Shown here: positions 8,751 through 17,084 of the stretch, in pieces | Numbering within the stretch: position 1 is the stretch's first letter | How the letters are laid out: each line of letters begins with the position of its first letter | Assembly: GCA_014075275.1 (NCBI GenBank) | Contig: CP046179.1 | Coordinates: forward strand, 2,117,932-2,181,931 | From: Boseongicola sp. | GTDB lineage: Bacteria > Pseudomonadota > Alphaproteobacteria > Rhodobacterales > Rhodobacteraceae | Length of the DNA: 64,000 nucleotides | Direction: 5' to 3' | Translations under genes and position numbers: made by a program | The notes under the pieces: model-generated | The model's input: the letters and a program-made list of their open reading frames with translations, nothing else | Databases searched by the model: none | What the model was told of the DNA's origin: nothing

Positions 8751-9373
8751 TGCGCGCCCTGGTCATATACTGTCACCCGCGCAACACCAGCTTCACCGCT
8801 GCCGTCTGCGATAGGGTCATGGAAAAACTGCAAAGTTCCGGGGTCGAGGTTCGCCTGACCGATCTTTACGCCCGTGACTTCGACCCGATCCTCACGGCCA
8901 AAGAACACGAAGGCTACGAGACCTGCCCAGACAATTGTACCCCCGTTCAACAGGACGTCGACGACATTCGATGGTGCGATACGTTAATCTTTGTTTATCC
9001 AACTTGGTGGTATGGTCTTCCCGCGATCCTAAAAGGCTGGCTTGATCGCGTTTTGCTGCCAGACGTCGCATTTTTGATGCCCGACGAAGACAACAAAACC
9101 ATCCGACCCGGCCTGAAGCACATCAAAAATCTTGGCGTCTTCACGACCTGCGGCGCCAGTTGGTGGCTCACAACCCTTGTTGGCGCACCGGGCAAGCGCA
9201 CACTTCTGCGCGGCGTCGGTTTCCTCTGTTCACAACCCTTGAACAAGGTCTTTGCCGCCCATTTCCTCATGGACACATCCACTGACGAGAGCCGCAAACG
9301 CCATCTGGAAGCTGTTGACTCCAAGATGAATAAACTTCTGAAAAACAACCGAAAATCAAAGGTGGCCGCATGA
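8750..9373 (+). CDS. NAD(P)H-dependent oxidoreductase, flavodoxin-like fold (second of pair)
   Basis: 207 residues, a paralogue of the preceding protein with the same layout: VIYCHPRNTSFTAAV at the N-terminus and YPTWWYGLPAILKGWLDRV in the core, ending in a basic tail. Identity to its neighbour is only moderate, so the duplication looks old and the two may form a heteromer or take different acceptors. The stop overlaps the creatininase start (ATGA), keeping all three genes in one coupled block. Confidence 0.85.
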   Translation: MRALVIYCHPRNTSFTAAVCDRVMEKLQSSGVEVRLTDLYARDFDPILTAKEHEGYETCPDNCTPVQQDVDDIRWCDTLIFVYPTWWYGLPAILKGWLDRVLLPDVAFLMPDEDNKTIRPGLKHIKNLGVFTTCGASWWLTTLVGAPGKRTLLRGVGFLCSQPLNKVFAAHFLMDTSTDESRKRHLEAVDSKMNKLLKNNRKSKVAA

Positions 9374-10167
9374 CCAAACGTTTCTTTTGGGCCGACTATC
9401 GAACCACCGAGTTCGAAGGCCTTGATCCCGAGAAAACCATCGCCATCCTGCCCACAGCTGCCATTGAACAGCACGGCCCACATTTACCCACTGGCACCGA
9501 CACGATGATCGCCCAGGGTATGATTGACGAACTGTGTCGCCAGTGCCCCGACAATCTCGACATTCGCATCCTGCCCATCCAAGCGGTTGGCAAATCCAAC
9601 GAACATCTCCACGCCCCCGGCACCCTGACTCTCACCGCAGAAACTGCCCTCACGGCTTGGCGCGAGATCGGTCTCTCTGTCGCCCGCGCCGGTGTCCGCA
9701 AACTGGTCATCGTCAACAGCCACGGCGGAAATCTGGATTTGATTTCAATCCTTTCGCGCGAGTTGCGTGTCCAGGCGGGCATGCTCGCCGTCAAATCCCA
9801 ATGGTTTGGTTTCGGCGCGCCCAAAGGCATCTACTCTGATCGTGAAAACGCATACGGCATCCACGGCGGCGACCGGGAAACCTCGCTGATGCTTCACTTT
9901 CGCCCCGACACGGTTGATATGTCCAAAGCCATCGATTTCGCTTCAACCGCCGAAGCCGCCACCATCCCACCTATCGGCCCCTTGTCCTATGGCTGGGTTG
10001 CGTCCGATCTGAACCCGGCAGGAACCGTCGGCGAGGCGCATCTGGCGACCGCCGAAAAAGGCGAACGCACCTGCAAGCACCAGATCAAGGGCTTTGTCGA
10101 TCTGTTGCAAACCGTCGCAGATCACCCAATCGGCGATTTTGCACCCACAAAGGATGGCCCACGTTAA
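9370..10167 (+). CDS. creatininase family amidohydrolase
   Basis: 265 residues. The metal-binding signature is AAIEQHGPHLPTGTD near the N-terminus, followed by NSHGGNLD and GIHGGDRETSLML, giving the His, Glu and Asp ligands of creatininase-fold enzymes. Known members hydrolyse cyclic or linear amides (creatinine, formamidopyrimidine intermediates). AGGTGG lies just upstream of the start. As last gene of the operon it may open or trim a ring amide from the imported compound; this is inference. Length is normal for the family. Confidence 0.88.
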   Translation: MTKRFFWADYRTTEFEGLDPEKTIAILPTAAIEQHGPHLPTGTDTMIAQGMIDELCRQCPDNLDIRILPIQAVGKSNEHLHAPGTLTLTAETALTAWREIGLSVARAGVRKLVIVNSHGGNLDLISILSRELRVQAGMLAVKSQWFGFGAPKGIYSDRENAYGIHGGDRETSLMLHFRPDTVDMSKAIDFASTAEAATIPPIGPLSYGWVASDLNPAGTVGEAHLATAEKGERTCKHQIKGFVDLLQTVADHPIGDFAPTKDGPR

Positions 10168-10261
10168 TCTAACTGTAACCAGATATTGACTTCGGATTCA
10201 CTTCCGGGTGCTATGTAACAAGCAGGTAAACTGTTGGGGCCGGCAACGACCGGATGATAAA

Positions 10262-10438
10262 ATGGCAATCGGCGCAGTAATTTTCAGCTTTCCCGTGGCA
10301 TTCGTCGGGGCCCTTTGGCTCAAAATGATTCATGGTTTTTCAGCAACCGAAACTTTGGGTGCCTATTCGATTATGGGATTCGCGGTTTTGACCACCGTTT
10401 TGGCCGCCCTATCACTGGCGCTCTTACGCGAAAACTGA
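10262..10438 (+). CDS. small two-helix membrane protein
   Basis: 58 residues from an ATG at 10262, chosen because the 18 codons upstream in the same frame do not resemble coding sequence. The protein consists almost entirely of two hydrophobic helices (around GAVIFSFPVAFVGALWL and MGFAVLTTVLAALSLALL) joined by a short polar loop, ending in REN. No family recognised. It lies between the creatininase gene and the ArsR-type gene with its own gap on both sides. The ribosome-binding site is weak. Confidence 0.5.
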   Translation: MAIGAVIFSFPVAFVGALWLKMIHGFSATETLGAYSIMGFAVLTTVLAALSLALLREN

Positions 10439-10526
10439 GCAACCTTTCGAATAATTCAATAATACCAATAAGTTAAAGATCCAATAGACTGGACGTCGAC
10501 TCCCGTTGACATCTATCGTCTTTTCA

Positions 10527-10558
10527 ATAACCATATAGTTATGGAATAAATTGGTTAT
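10527..10558. promoter_or_regulatory. candidate ArsR-type operator
   Basis: ATAACCATATAGTTAT (10527-10542) is a palindrome with 14 of 16 matching positions, and a further GGTTAT at 10553-10558 mirrors its ATAACC. AT-rich palindromes of this form are usual operators for small ArsR regulators. It overlaps the region where the regulator's own translation would begin, suggesting autoregulation. Confidence 0.5.
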
Positions 10559-10903
10559 AATCCACCACCCGAAACGCTGAACGCGGTCTTTTCCGCGCTC
10601 GCTGATCCCACCCGTCGCCAGATACTGGCACGCCTCAGCGATGGTCCGGCATCCGTCGGTGAACTGGCCGAACCCTTCGACATCAGCCAGCCCGCCGTAT
10701 CCAAACACCTGAAATCCTTGGAGCGCGCCGGCCTCATCCACCGCGACATCGACAAACAAAGACGACCTGCCACTCTAAACGCCGCCCCAATGAAAGCCGC
10801 TATAGGGTGGCTGGAAGAATTCCGAAAACACTGGGATGTCCGCCTCGACCGGCTGGACGACCTTCTTGAAGACCTGAAATCAAACGCCGACGAAAGGCAC
10901 TGA
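10550..10903 (+). CDS. ArsR family transcriptional regulator (start codon unclear)
   Basis: About 117 residues of winged-helix ArsR/SmtB protein: VFSALADPTRRQILARL, then the recognition helix in FDISQPAVSKHLKSLERAGL. The frame has no conventional start before the conserved domain. The only nearby ATG (10541) reads ATG GAA TAA in this frame. Translation would need the ATT at 10550, or the TAA is a recent C-to-T change of CAA. The protein ends in a helical tail and its stop lies one base before the SRPBCC gene, the usual partner in such pairs. Confidence 0.65.
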   Translation: MGYNPPPETLNAVFSALADPTRRQILARLSDGPASVGELAEPFDISQPAVSKHLKSLERAGLIHRDIDKQRRPATLNAAPMKAAIGWLEEFRKHWDVRLDRLDDLLEDLKSNADERH

Positions 10904-10904
10904 C

Positions 10905-11399
10905 ATGACCGACCTGCCAACTTATGTCCTTGAACGCACCTTCGATGCTCCCCGTGCCCTCGTCTGGCGCGCCTGGACAGACCCCGAGCTTCTGGCCCGC
11001 TGGTATGGCCCCGGCGTCGAAACGATCATTCACAAACTCAAGGTTGCCGCAGGCGGTGAATGGCTATGTGAAATGCGTTGGGGCGAAAACCAAAATTATC
11101 AACGCGTCGACTACACCGAAGTCGTCGAACCCGAAAAACTGGTTTGGCTCCAGTCCGTTACCGACGAAAATTGGGCACCTGTGGATAATCCGATGATGCC
11201 CAACTGGCCTCAGGTCCTACTGACAACCGTCACCTTCGCCGACGCGGGCGACAAGACCCACATGCGCCTCACCTGGGTGCCCCACGATGCCTCACAACAA
11301 GAGATCGACGCCTTCGATCAGGCCTTGGCCAACCTCGATCGCGGCTGGGCTGCCGGCATGGACATCATCGCGGAAATTCTCGCCGAATTGCAGGCCTAG
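10905..11399 (+). CDS. SRPBCC (AHSA1/START-like) domain protein
   Basis: 164 residues. Opens with YVLERTFDAPRALVWRAWTD followed by WYGPG, the N-terminal signature of the AHSA1-like helix-grip fold, and ends with a long helix GWAAGMDIIAEIL. These proteins bind hydrophobic ligands, and many are encoded directly behind an ArsR regulator as here. Function of the pair is unknown. Confidence 0.85.
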   Translation: MTDLPTYVLERTFDAPRALVWRAWTDPELLARWYGPGVETIIHKLKVAAGGEWLCEMRWGENQNYQRVDYTEVVEPEKLVWLQSVTDENWAPVDNPMMPNWPQVLLTTVTFADAGDKTHMRLTWVPHDASQQEIDAFDQALANLDRGWAAGMDIIAEILAELQA

Positions 11400-11414
11400 T
11401 CCCTGTACAATATC

Positions 11415-11441
11415 CATAGGGGCGGCTAGGCTGCCCCTATG
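11415..11441 (+). promoter_or_regulatory. perfect hairpin enclosing the methyltransferase start codon
   Basis: CATAGGGGC (11415-11423) pairs perfectly with GCCCCTATG (11433-11441) around a nine-base loop. The last three bases of the 3' arm are the ATG of the downstream gene, and no Shine-Dalgarno sequence is visible elsewhere. The stem could block initiation or end upstream transcription, although no T-tract follows. Confidence 0.7.
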
Positions 11442-12653
11442 TCTCTAGAGCTTCCCACCCCCTCAACATCGGCACACCGACTGATCGATGATATCCTTTC
11501 ATTCAAAGATTTCGGCAGGCCGACCCGACAGGAAACCGTCGAAGGCATTCCTTATTACGCGAATGAATTCTGGACTTCGGCCCAACGCAAATCCCATGCC
11601 TTGCACGAAGTCTCGTATCGGGCGTGCTTTAAGGCTCAGTTACCGCGTTTCTTTATCGACCGGCTCACAAGCGCCGGAAACACAGTCATGGACCCCTTCA
11701 TGGGGCGCGGAACAACGCTGATCGAGGCCGCGCTCGCCGGTCGCAATGTTGTGGGCAACGACATCAATCCACTTTCAACGCTGTTGACAAGGCCACGTCT
11801 GTGCCCGGTGGATCTGAACACTATCAAAACAGCACTCGCAGACATCGACTGGTCCAATGGCACACCCACGCGCCATGACCTCGATCCCTTTTTTCATCCC
11901 GAAACTCTCCGTCAAATTGAAGCTTTGCGCCTATGGCTTGAACGCCGCGCCCCACTTGAAAACCATTCCCCAGATCCAACTGCAGACTGGATCCGTATGA
12001 TTGCCCTCGGCCGACTGTCAGGACATTCATCCGGCTTTTTTTCCGGTCGGTCTATGCCGCCCAATCAGGCCGTGTCGCTAAAATCCCAGCAAAAAATCAA
12101 TGACCGTCTGGGCTTAACGCCGCCCATTCGCGATGTGGCAGCCATTATTCTTAAGAAATCAAAGTCACTGTTGCGTAACGGCACACTCACCGATCCTGCC
12201 ATCGCAAACATTCAGACGGGCCCTGCCTGGCGCATCTCACAACCTGACGTTTCAGTAGATCTGACGGTCACATCACCGCCATTCCTGGACATCGTCGATT
12301 ATGCTGGCGACAATTGGCTTCGCTGTTGGTTCGCTGGCATTGATCCAAATGCGGTCGCGATCGATCACCACCGCAACATTGCCGACTGGACTGCCATGGT
12401 CACCCGCGTTTTAAAGGATCAGGCCCGTGTGCTCCGCCCAGGTGGCATCATCGCATTCGAAGTTGGCGAGGTGCGCAATGGCAGAGTTTTATTAGAACAA
12501 CTGGTCTGGAAAGCCGCCAGTGACCTTCCGTTCAACCGTTTGGGGGTCATGATCAATTCTCAGAATTTCACCAAAACGGCAAACCTCTGGGGCGTTTCAA
12601 ACGGCACCAAAGGCACCAATACCAATCGCATAGTTCTCTTGGAACGCCGTTAG
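11439..12653 (+). CDS. orphan DNA methyltransferase (N4/N6 amino-methyltransferase type)
   Basis: 404 residues. SAM-binding motif I is MDPFMGRGTTLIEAALAG near residue 85, followed by NDINPLS (acidic motif II). The catalytic motif IV is TSPPFLDIVDY near residue 275, and LRPGGIIAFEVGEV follows. The order is motif I, a long insert of about 180 residues that may hold the target-recognition domain, then motif IV. Motif IV is of the Ser/Thr-Pro-Pro-Phe/Tyr type that methylates exocyclic amino groups. No endonuclease gene is adjacent, so it looks solitary. The start codon is buried in a hairpin. It overlaps the convergent small gene by four bases. Confidence 0.78.
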   Translation: MSLELPTPSTSAHRLIDDILSFKDFGRPTRQETVEGIPYYANEFWTSAQRKSHALHEVSYRACFKAQLPRFFIDRLTSAGNTVMDPFMGRGTTLIEAALAGRNVVGNDINPLSTLLTRPRLCPVDLNTIKTALADIDWSNGTPTRHDLDPFFHPETLRQIEALRLWLERRAPLENHSPDPTADWIRMIALGRLSGHSSGFFSGRSMPPNQAVSLKSQQKINDRLGLTPPIRDVAAIILKKSKSLLRNGTLTDPAIANIQTGPAWRISQPDVSVDLTVTSPPFLDIVDYAGDNWLRCWFAGIDPNAVAIDHHRNIADWTAMVTRVLKDQARVLRPGGIIAFEVGEVRNGRVLLEQLVWKAASDLPFNRLGVMINSQNFTKTANLWGVSNGTKGTNTNRIVLLERR

Positions 12654-12898
12654 CGGCCCAGTCCCGGCCCCAAATGGCGGCCAAAGATGCCTACCAGTCG
12701 TTCTTCCCACCCGCCATTTCCATATTCGAATGCGTATCTTGGGATTTTCTCAAACATATCATCGGAAAGCTCAATCGTGCCATTGCTCGGATCATACGCA
12801 GCCTGAAGCGCCGTCAGCAAATCCTGCCAACCGCCTTCCCCGTTGACCGGCATCATCAAATGCCGAATTTCCCCGGCGTTCAGAACAACAGTTTTCAT
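12650..12898 (-). CDS. hypothetical protein, 82 aa
   Basis: A short acidic protein not assigned to a family. It has a good ribosome-binding site (AGGAAAG about seven bases before ATG), which supports it as a real gene. Sequence features are an N-terminal strand MKTVVLNAGEIRHLMM, a helix WQDLLTALQAAYD and an aromatic segment RYAFEYGNGGWEERLVG. Its 3' end overlaps the convergent methyltransferase by four bases. No signal peptide or membrane helix. Confidence 0.55.
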   Translation of the reverse strand: MKTVVLNAGEIRHLMMPVNGEGGWQDLLTALQAAYDPSNGTIELSDDMFEKIPRYAFEYGNGGWEERLVGIFGRHLGPGLGR

Positions 12899-12984
12899 TC
12901 ACTCTTTCCTAAGATCGTCGCCCAACCTCTCAAAAATCTGTGTTCAGATTAGGACAATTTTAGGACTGTTCTGCTACTGACGTC

Positions 12985-13350
12985 TTACTCTGATAACGGT
13001 GCGATCCTCAGTGCCGTCCGGGTCTCTTTCAAAGTTTGAAGAAATCTTTCGGATGCAGCTAAACGTTCTTCCACTTCGGCAATCTTGTCCGCCAAAAACT
13101 GATCGCCATCAAAGTCGTCTCCGTCATCGGCGTAAAGCTGACCAAGCAAAATTGATAAATCTGCAATACTCATTCCCGCCGACTGGGCATCTCTGACCAC
13201 CTCCAACGTAAAAACTGCCTCTTCGGGATAGTCTTTATAGTTGTTCGATGACGCGGCTCCCGACCGGGCCTCGATCAACCCCTGCCGCTCGTAAAAGCGA
13301 ATGGCGTCGCGGCTGACACCTGCCCGCCGCGCAAGTTCACCTATTCGCAT
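12985..13350 (-). CDS. MerR family transcriptional regulator
   Basis: 121 residues from the ATG at 13348-13350 (a TTG six codons earlier is the alternative). Opens MRIGELARRAGVSRDAIRFYERQGLI, with the typical MerR winged helix and RFYE motif, then a C-terminal coiled coil (IAEVEERLAASERFLQTL). No cysteine cluster for metal sensing is seen. It is divergent from the zinc-ribbon gene at 13428 with a 77-base shared promoter region, so it probably controls both. Effector unknown. Confidence 0.88.
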   Translation of the reverse strand: MRIGELARRAGVSRDAIRFYERQGLIEARSGAASSNNYKDYPEEAVFTLEVVRDAQSAGMSIADLSILLGQLYADDGDDFDGDQFLADKIAEVEERLAASERFLQTLKETRTALRIAPLSE

Positions 13351-13390
13351 GATAATAACCGTTGACAATGGACCATGGTTTTAACTTTAT
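13351..13390. promoter_or_regulatory. divergent promoter/operator, MerR and zinc-ribbon genes
   Basis: The plus strand shows TTGACA followed after a long spacer by TTTAT. It overlaps an imperfect inverted repeat that begins AACCATGG and ends GGTT on the minus strand. An extended spacer carrying a dyad is how MerR regulators normally act. Confidence 0.4.
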
Positions 13391-13427
13391 TGATTCAGAC
13401 TCGAAATTCAACCCCGGGGACTCCCAA

Positions 13428-13685
13428 ATGGGTACACGATGTGAAAGCTGCGGCATGCCGCTGAACAAAGACCCAAAAGGCGGCGGTTCCGAAACGGACG
13501 GGTCACTCAGCACAAGATACTGCTCCATTTGTTACACTGATGGGGCTTTTCGCCACCCCGATGTCACCGTGGAAGTATTCCAGAAACATTGCGTTGATGC
13601 ACTTGCCCAAAAAGGCATGCCGCGCATCATGGCCTGGGCCTTCACCCGTGGCATCCCAAAACTAAATCGCTGGAAGAATGCCTGA
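13428..13685 (+). CDS. small zinc-ribbon domain protein
   Basis: 85 residues from the ATG at 13428, which follows CCCGGGGA; the open frame continues upstream but without a better start. CESCGMPL near the N-terminus and YCSICYTDGAF about 28 residues on supply four cysteines for a zinc ribbon of the Zn_ribbon_2 type. The rest, VEVFQKHCVDALAQKG and WAFTRGIPKLNRW, matches the usual C-terminal part of this family. Function is unknown; divergent pairing with MerR suggests a stress-inducible gene. Confidence 0.8.
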   Translation: MGTRCESCGMPLNKDPKGGGSETDGSLSTRYCSICYTDGAFRHPDVTVEVFQKHCVDALAQKGMPRIMAWAFTRGIPKLNRWKNA

Positions 13686-13705
13686 AAGGCCCATTCTTTC
13701 TGGCG

Positions 13706-13754
13706 AAAATACTCCCGCCGGAGGCACCGCGACGCCCCGTTAGGGGCGGCGCAA
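13706..13754. repeat. structured intergenic element, copy 2
   Basis: Sits between the zinc-ribbon gene and the convergent gcvP stop. It shares AAAATA, TCCCG, ACCGCGACGC and GGCGCAA, in the same order, with the element at 6615-6677. Its second stem is GCCCC-GTTA-GGGGC where copy 1 has GCGC-AGAAT-GCGC, so the pairing is kept while the bases change. Confidence 0.6.
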
Positions 13755-13783
13755 TATCGAATAAGCAGGCCAGCGCATTCCGC

Positions 13784-16636
13784 TCATTCAGCCGCTTCCA
13801 GATAATCTTCCAGCGGCGGGCATGTGCACACCAGATGCCGGTCGCCATAAACATTGTCGACCCGGTTCACTGGTGGCCAATATTTGTCGACCCTGAAAGC
13901 ACCCGGCGGATAGCATCCCAGTTCACGCGAATAGGGCCGGTTCCACTCACCGACCAAATCCTCAACCGTGTGCGGCGCACGTTTCAGCGGGTTATTCTCG
14001 GTATCCGCCTCGCCGGTTTCCACCGCCCGGATCTCTTCGCGTATCGCTAACATCGCGTCACAGAACCGGTCCAGTTCGGCTTTGTTTTCCGACTCTGTCG
14101 GCTCGACCATCAAAGTGCCCGCCACTGGCCAGCTCATCGTCGGCGCATGAAAACCGTTATCAATCAATCTCTTGGCAATATCGTCGACGGTGATATGGGC
14201 GCTTTCATCGAAGGGTCGCGTGTCCAGAATACACTCATGCGCCACCCGCCCATTTACACCTTTGAACAAAACGTCGTAAGCGCCCTCAAGCCGCTTGGCG
14301 ATGTAGTTGCCATTCAAAATGGCAACCTTCGTGGCTTGGGTCAGTCCCGCACCGCCCATCATCAGAATATAGGCCCAAGGGATCATCAGAATGCCCGGCG
14401 AGCCATATGGCGCCGCGCTCACCGGCCCTTCACGACCGCCGGTTTCAGGATGCCCTGGCAGGAACGGCGCCAAATGCGCCTTCACCCCAATCGGCCCCAT
14501 ACCGGGCCCGCCTCCACCATGGGGAATGCAGAAAGTTTTGTGCAGGTTCAAATGGCTCACGTCCGAACCAATCTCACCGGGCTTGGCCAGTCCCACCATT
14601 GCATTCAGGTTCGCCCCATCCAGATAGACCTGCCCCCCATATTCATGGGTAATCTCGCAAACTTCCCGCACCGTTTCCTCAAACACGCCATGGGTCGACG
14701 GATAAGTGATCATACAGGCCGCCAAACGATCGCCAGCGTCTTCTGCCTTGGCGCGAAAATCCTCCAGATCAATATCGCCATTGGCAGCAGAGGCCACGAC
14801 CACAACCTTCATCCCGCACATCTGTGCGCTGGCCGGGTTGGTGCCATGGGCGGACACCGGGATCAAACAAACCTCGCGCTGATCGTCTCCGCGCGCCCGA
14901 TGATAGGCTGCAATCGTCAACAGGCCGGCGTATTCTCCCTGCGCACCAGAATTCGGCTGCATCGACATCGCGTCATAGCCCGTCATGGTACAAAGCTTGG
15001 CTGACAAGTCTTCGACCATTTCGGTATACCCCTCGACCTGATCGCCCGGTGCAAAAGGATGAATATTCGAAAAGTCAGGCCAGGTAACGGGCATCATCTC
15101 GGCGGCCGAGTTCAACTTCATTGTGCAGGACCCGAGCGGTATCATCGCCCGGTCCAATGCTAAATCACGGTCACCCAGACGTCGCATATACCGCATCATC
15201 TCGGTTTCAGCCCGGTTCATATGGAACACAGGATGGGTCAGATAATCACTTGTCCGGTGATACTCGACCGGAAGACGCGTATAGCCTGCTTCAAAATCAT
15301 CGCGACTAAGGTTCAGACCAAATGCACGCCACACCGCTTCCAACGTGGCCGGACGCACTGTCTCGTCCACTGCAATCCCGATCTTGGTTTCGCCTACCTT
15401 GCGGAAATTGATTTTCTCCCGCTTGGCCGCAGCGATGATCACGCCTTGCAATGACCCGACTTCAACTGTGAACGTATCGAAAAACTGTTGTGGTTCAACA
15501 GTATAGCCCCCAGCCTCCAAACCCATCACCAGTCGCTCAGTCTTACGGTGAATCCGTTGTGCAATGGCTTTGAGACCCTCAGGACCGTGGAATACCGCAT
15601 AGAACGAGGCCATAACCGCCAACAAAGCCTGCGCCGTGCAGACATTTGATGTCGCCTTTTCGCGGCGAATATGCTGCTCCCGGGTTTGCAGCGAAAGGCG
15701 ATATGCCTTGTTGCCGCGCGCATCAATTGACACACCGACCAGCCGCCCCGGCATAGCCCGCTTTAGCTTATCACCACAGGCCATATAGGCCGCATGGGGG
15801 CCGCCATATCCCATTGGCACCCCAAACCGCTGGGTCGAGCCTACGGCAATATCCGCTCCCATTGCGCCCGGCTCTTTTAACAAGGTCAATGCCAGGGGAT
15901 CTGCAATCACGATGCCCAAGGCCTTGGCTTCATGCAGCGCAGCCATCTGACCAGTGAAATCGCGGACGTGTCCAAAGGTGCCCGGGTATTGGAAAACAGC
16001 CCCGAATACGGCCGATGCGTCCATGTCGTCCGGTGCTCCGACGATCACTTCGATACCTAAAGGCGCGGCGCGGGTTTGCATCACTGCGATGTTCTGTGGA
16101 TGGCAGTTTTCGTCGACAAAGAACGCGGTTGCCTTCGACTTTGCCAATCTCTGCGTCATGGTCATCGCCTCGGCCGCCGCTGTCGCCTCGTCCAGAAGCG
16201 AAGCGTTAGCGATCTCCAAACCCGTTAGGTCCGAAATCATCGTCTGATAATTCAACAACGCTTCCAGCCGGCCCTGGCTAATCTCCGGCTGATAAGGCGT
16301 GTAAGCCGTATACCAAGCCGGGTTTTCCAGTATTTTCCGCTGGATCGCCGGGGGCGTGACAGTGCCGTAATACCCCTGCCCGATCATGGTCGTGAAGACT
16401 TTGTTTTTCTGAGCAATTTTGCGCATGTGCCACAACAGTTCACGCTCTGACATGGGCTTTTCAAACTCAAGCGGCTCGGCCTGACGGATCGATTCCGGAA
16501 CTGTCTGATCAATCAGTTCATCCAGAGAGGAAACGCCCAAGACTTTAAGCATCTCTTCCATTTCAGCCGGAGACGGCCCGATATGGCGGCGGTTTGCAAA
16601 ATCATAAGGCAGATAATCGGTCGGGGTAAAAGTCAT
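13784..16636 (-). CDS. gcvP: glycine dehydrogenase (aminomethyl-transferring), P-protein
   Basis: 950 residues, the standard full-length single-chain P-protein. The start is the ATG with GGAG about seven bases upstream; a 16-codon longer frame lacks such a site. It decarboxylates glycine with pyridoxal phosphate and passes the aminomethyl group to lipoyl-GcvH. The PLP lysine lies in [18 protein letters not shown]. The N-terminal family signature [11 protein letters not shown] is clear. Third gene of a gcvT-gcvH-gcvP operon transcribed from the riboswitch at about 18.4 kb. Confidence 0.97.
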   Translation of the reverse strand: MTFTPTDYLPYDFANRRHIGPSPAEMEEMLKVLGVSSLDELIDQTVPESIRQAEPLEFEKPMSERELLWHMRKIAQKNKVFTTMIGQGYYGTVTPPAIQRKILENPAWYTAYTPYQPEISQGRLEALLNYQTMISDLTGLEIANASLLDEATAAAEAMTMTQRLAKSKATAFFVDENCHPQNIAVMQTRAAPLGIEVIVGAPDDMDASAVFGAVFQYPGTFGHVRDFTGQMAALHEAKALGIVIADPLALTLLKEPGAMGADIAVGSTQRFGVPMGYGGPHAAYMACGDKLKRAMPGRLVGVSIDARGNKAYRLSLQTREQHIRREKATSNVCTAQALLAVMASFYAVFHGPEGLKAIAQRIHRKTERLVMGLEAGGYTVEPQQFFDTFTVEVGSLQGVIIAAAKREKINFRKVGETKIGIAVDETVRPATLEAVWRAFGLNLSRDDFEAGYTRLPVEYHRTSDYLTHPVFHMNRAETEMMRYMRRLGDRDLALDRAMIPLGSCTMKLNSAAEMMPVTWPDFSNIHPFAPGDQVEGYTEMVEDLSAKLCTMTGYDAMSMQPNSGAQGEYAGLLTIAAYHRARGDDQREVCLIPVSAHGTNPASAQMCGMKVVVVASAANGDIDLEDFRAKAEDAGDRLAACMITYPSTHGVFEETVREVCEITHEYGGQVYLDGANLNAMVGLAKPGEIGSDVSHLNLHKTFCIPHGGGGPGMGPIGVKAHLAPFLPGHPETGGREGPVSAAPYGSPGILMIPWAYILMMGGAGLTQATKVAILNGNYIAKRLEGAYDVLFKGVNGRVAHECILDTRPFDESAHITVDDIAKRLIDNGFHAPTMSWPVAGTLMVEPTESENKAELDRFCDAMLAIREEIRAVETGEADTENNPLKRAPHTVEDLVGEWNRPYSRELGCYPPGAFRVDKYWPPVNRVDNVYGDRHLVCTCPPLEDYLEAAE

Positions 16637-16704
16637 GGCAAACTCCGGCTCAGCCCAGAAGTCGCTTTCCGACTTCCGGTTCACACAATTTCGTCAGTGC
16701 CTTG

Positions 16705-17064
16705 TCAGGCAATCATCTCGTTATAGGCTTCTTCGTCCATCAGCGCGTCTAACTGGCTCATGTCTTCAACCTTCATTTTGAAGAACCAGGCTTCACCGGT
16801 CGGGTCTTCGTTCACGAGGCCAGGATTGTCGTCCAGCGCGTCGTTCACCGCGACGATCTCACCATCAACCGGGGCAACGATGTCCGAAGCAGCTTTGACA
16901 CTTTCAATGACGCAAATTTCGTCGCCAGTAGAAACCTGAGTTTCGGTCTCTGGTAGTTCAACAAAAACGACATCGCCCAGTTGGGTCGATGCATGCTCGG
17001 TGATACCAACAACAACCAGGTCTCCATCAACCTTTAGCCATTCGTGATCTTCAGTGTATTTCAT
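16705..17064 (-). CDS. gcvH: glycine cleavage system H protein
   Basis: 119 residues, normal length. It carries the lipoyl arm between P-, T- and L-proteins. The lipoylated lysine is in ESVKAASDI, and the N-terminus [13 protein letters not shown] and GEAWFFKMK near the end are typical. It lies between gcvT and gcvP with short gaps, within the same operon. Confidence 0.97.
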   Translation of the reverse strand: MKYTEDHEWLKVDGDLVVVGITEHASTQLGDVVFVELPETETQVSTGDEICVIESVKAASDIVAPVDGEIVAVNDALDDNPGLVNEDPTGEAWFFKMKVEDMSQLDALMDEEAYNEMIA

Positions 17065-17084
17065 TTTTTCGCTCTCCCTGTAAT

